Shown here one piece after another: positions 63,083-64,000 of a stretch of DNA of 64,000 bases (position 1 is its first letter; each line of letters starts with the position of its first letter). This DNA comes from Elizabethkingia sp. YR214. Its GTDB lineage: Bacteria; Bacteroidota; Bacteroidia; Flavobacteriales; Weeksellaceae. Below the pieces are notes generated by a model. That model was not told the origin of the DNA. It did no database searches and saw only the letters and a list, made by a program, of their open reading frames with translations. The stretch is taken from contig NZ_QBUH01000006.1 in the NCBI RefSeq assembly GCF_003058195.1, positions 124,001-188,000 on the forward strand, given 5' to 3'. A program made the position numbers and the translations under genes.

Positions 63083-63703
63083 TTACTTTAAATTTCGTTG
63101 AATGCCGCCAGCTACTTCCTGAATCACTTCTCTGGTAAGATCTTTAATCTCTGGTAACTCTATTACTTTTGAATTTTCCGGAATATGTTTTAACAACACT
63201 TCTCTGGTTTCCGGAACGAAGTCTCCGTTGAAAACAACAAAAGCAACTTCTATATTTCTATAGCCAAGTGCTTTCAGAGAAAGAAGTGTATGATTGATGC
63301 AACCCAGATAGTCTCGTACAACCAGAATAACCGGTATTTTAAAATGCTTAATAAGATCTATCATAAACTCCTCATGATTTAACGGAACAAATAACCCTCC
63401 GGCACCTTCTGTTAATAGTATATTATCGGTTTCAGGTAATCGGAAGTCATCTACCTTAATCTCTATTCCTTCCATAGCAGCCGACTGATGCGGAGATGCC
63501 GGATATTGCAAACGGAATCGCTCAGGATGCATTCTCCATTCATCACTGGTCAATTGCTTCACAAGCATACTGTCAGACTGATCCAGATCTCCGGATTGTA
63601 CAGGCTTCCAGTAATCTGCCTTAAAGTATTGCCTCAATACAGCAGAGGCGATTGTTTTGCCAACCCCTGTACCTATTCCTGTAATAAAATATTTAGTATT
63701 CAT
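63083..63703 (-). CDS. bioD: Dethiobiotin synthetase
   Basis: 206 residues, P-loop ATPase fold. Walker A GTGVGKT at 11-17, KPVQSG at 33-38 (substrate Lys), LTEGAGGLFVPL near 108-119. Carboxylates DAPA to dethiobiotin. The expected upstream gene, bioF, is only partly in the window. The 230-bp gap between them holds a repeat. Confidence 0.95.
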   Translation of the reverse strand: MNTKYFITGIGTGVGKTIASAVLRQYFKADYWKPVQSGDLDQSDSMLVKQLTSDEWRMHPERFRLQYPASPHQSAAMEGIEIKVDDFRLPETDNILLTEGAGGLFVPLNHEEFMIDLIKHFKIPVILVVRDYLGCINHTLLSLKALGYRNIEVAFVVFNGDFVPETREVLLKHIPENSKVIELPEIKDLTREVIQEVAGGIQRNLK

Positions 63704-63732
63704 TCTGTTATTTTCTTGTTGCTATTTTTTTC

Positions 63733-63885
63733 AACCACATAGACATATTTTTCTAACCACATAGGCACAAAGTTGTGTATCGTTATACCAAGGTATCTTC
63801 GATACTGATATAGAATACATAGCTGATGTGCAAAATTTATTTTCTATGAAAATCTTATAATCATGACTAATTCTATGTGGTTTAA
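63733..63885. repeat. Intergenic repeat between bioF and bioD
   Basis: AACCACATAGACATAT at 63733-63748 and AACCACATAGGCACAA at 63755-63770, with the inverted partner TCTATGTGGTTT at 63872-63883. The AACCACATAGA / TCTATGTGGTT ends bracket about 150 bp, like a small palindromic repeat element. The longest open frame through this region begins MTENDI but has no convincing coding character after that. The first word recurs at 11304. Confidence 0.55.
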
Positions 63886-63932
63886 AACAGTATTTTATCT
63901 CTTTTGTGGTTAAGCCAGCCAGAATATCATTT

Positions 63933-64000
63933 TCAGTCATGTTTCAAATTATCTTTAATTATACTAGCCAGTTCATCTATTTCTATAAATGAATTGAACT
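63933..64000 (-). CDS. C-terminal end of a bioF-like gene (partial)
   Basis: Reading the minus strand from the right edge gives FNSFIEIDELASIIKDNLKHD and a stop at 63933-63935. The F-N-x-x-x-E-I-D-x-L pattern at the C-terminus is typical of KAPA synthase (BioF) and related PLP alpha-oxoamine synthases, and the position before bioD fits. Only 22 codons are in the window, so the call is tentative. Confidence 0.5.
   Translation of the reverse strand, partial: FNSFIEIDELASIIKDNLKHD

Noticed and set aside
63731-63940. A 69-residue minus-strand frame between bioF and bioD beginning MTENDI
   Set aside because: The start resembles GxxExxY proteins, but the rest is repeat-derived sequence with no matching domain. 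Treated as non-coding.
1-64000. tRNA, rRNA, CRISPR arrays, IS elements or integrases
   Set aside because: No cloverleaf, rRNA-like block, regularly spaced repeats or transposase motifs were seen when reading both strands.

Overview
The window looks like chromosome of an AT-rich Bacteroidota of the Flavobacteriales (Weeksellaceae; Elizabethkingia or a close Chryseobacterium relative). Evidence: SusC/SusD and TonB receptor pairs, a GLPGLI protein, many Cys-lipoproteins with short lipoboxes, weak Shine-Dalgarno use, TTG / TAnnTTTG-type promoters, and a quinol-type NO reductase with a lipoprotein NirK. The genus is an inference from gene content. No rRNA, tRNA, CRISPR array, IS element or phage was seen.

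Layout. 1-2.3 kb: end of a DUF4357 protein and a very AT-rich anti-phage-type dCTP deaminase, probably the edge of a defence island. 2.5-23.6 kb: mostly envelope and housekeeping genes: an Omp85-like barrel, secreted proteins, a GLPGLI gene with a Gly-leader peptide, tandem DKNYY lipoproteins, a lactonase, a MocR regulator with a GNAT, a TonB receptor, a beta-lactamase-fold hydrolase and a CPBP protease. 23.8-33.0 kb: the most interesting region. It has eight small genes for peptides with a short KKL-x-R-K-x-L-K leader ending in GG, GNG or GSG and a Cys-rich core. Seven of them form one locus with a C39 peptidase ABC exporter, an HlyD adaptor and a VKOR-thioredoxin disulfide-forming protein. 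Four cores share a C-C-CC-C-C framework like that of inhibitor-cystine-knot (knottin) peptides. 33-40 kb: a DeoR-type regulator and a three-gene RND efflux pump. 40-49 kb: a SusD/SusC pair next to a LytS/LytT two-component system, DoxX, and an alpha/beta hydrolase fused to a carboxypeptidase-regulatory domain.

49-57.3 kb: a nitrite/NO respiration and NO-stress cluster in two probable operons: ric-norB-hemerythrin, and membrane protein-methyltransferase-nirK-SUMF1-SCO-cytochrome c. Both are headed by a 26-bp inverted repeat that also lies upstream of the neighbouring Rrf2 (NsrR-like) gene, so this is a candidate NO regulon with a visible operator. The cytochrome gene has an apparent one-base deletion in an A-tract just after its start. 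57.4-60.6 kb: MFS transporter, AraC regulator, phosphodiesterase. 60.7-64 kb: biotin operon, (bioF end)-bioD-bioB-bioA, with a repeat-rich insertion between bioF and bioD.

Start codons were moved inward from the longest reading frame wherever a signal peptide, leader or family alignment made an internal Met clearly better. Several genes under 60 codons were found by reading the reverse strand directly.
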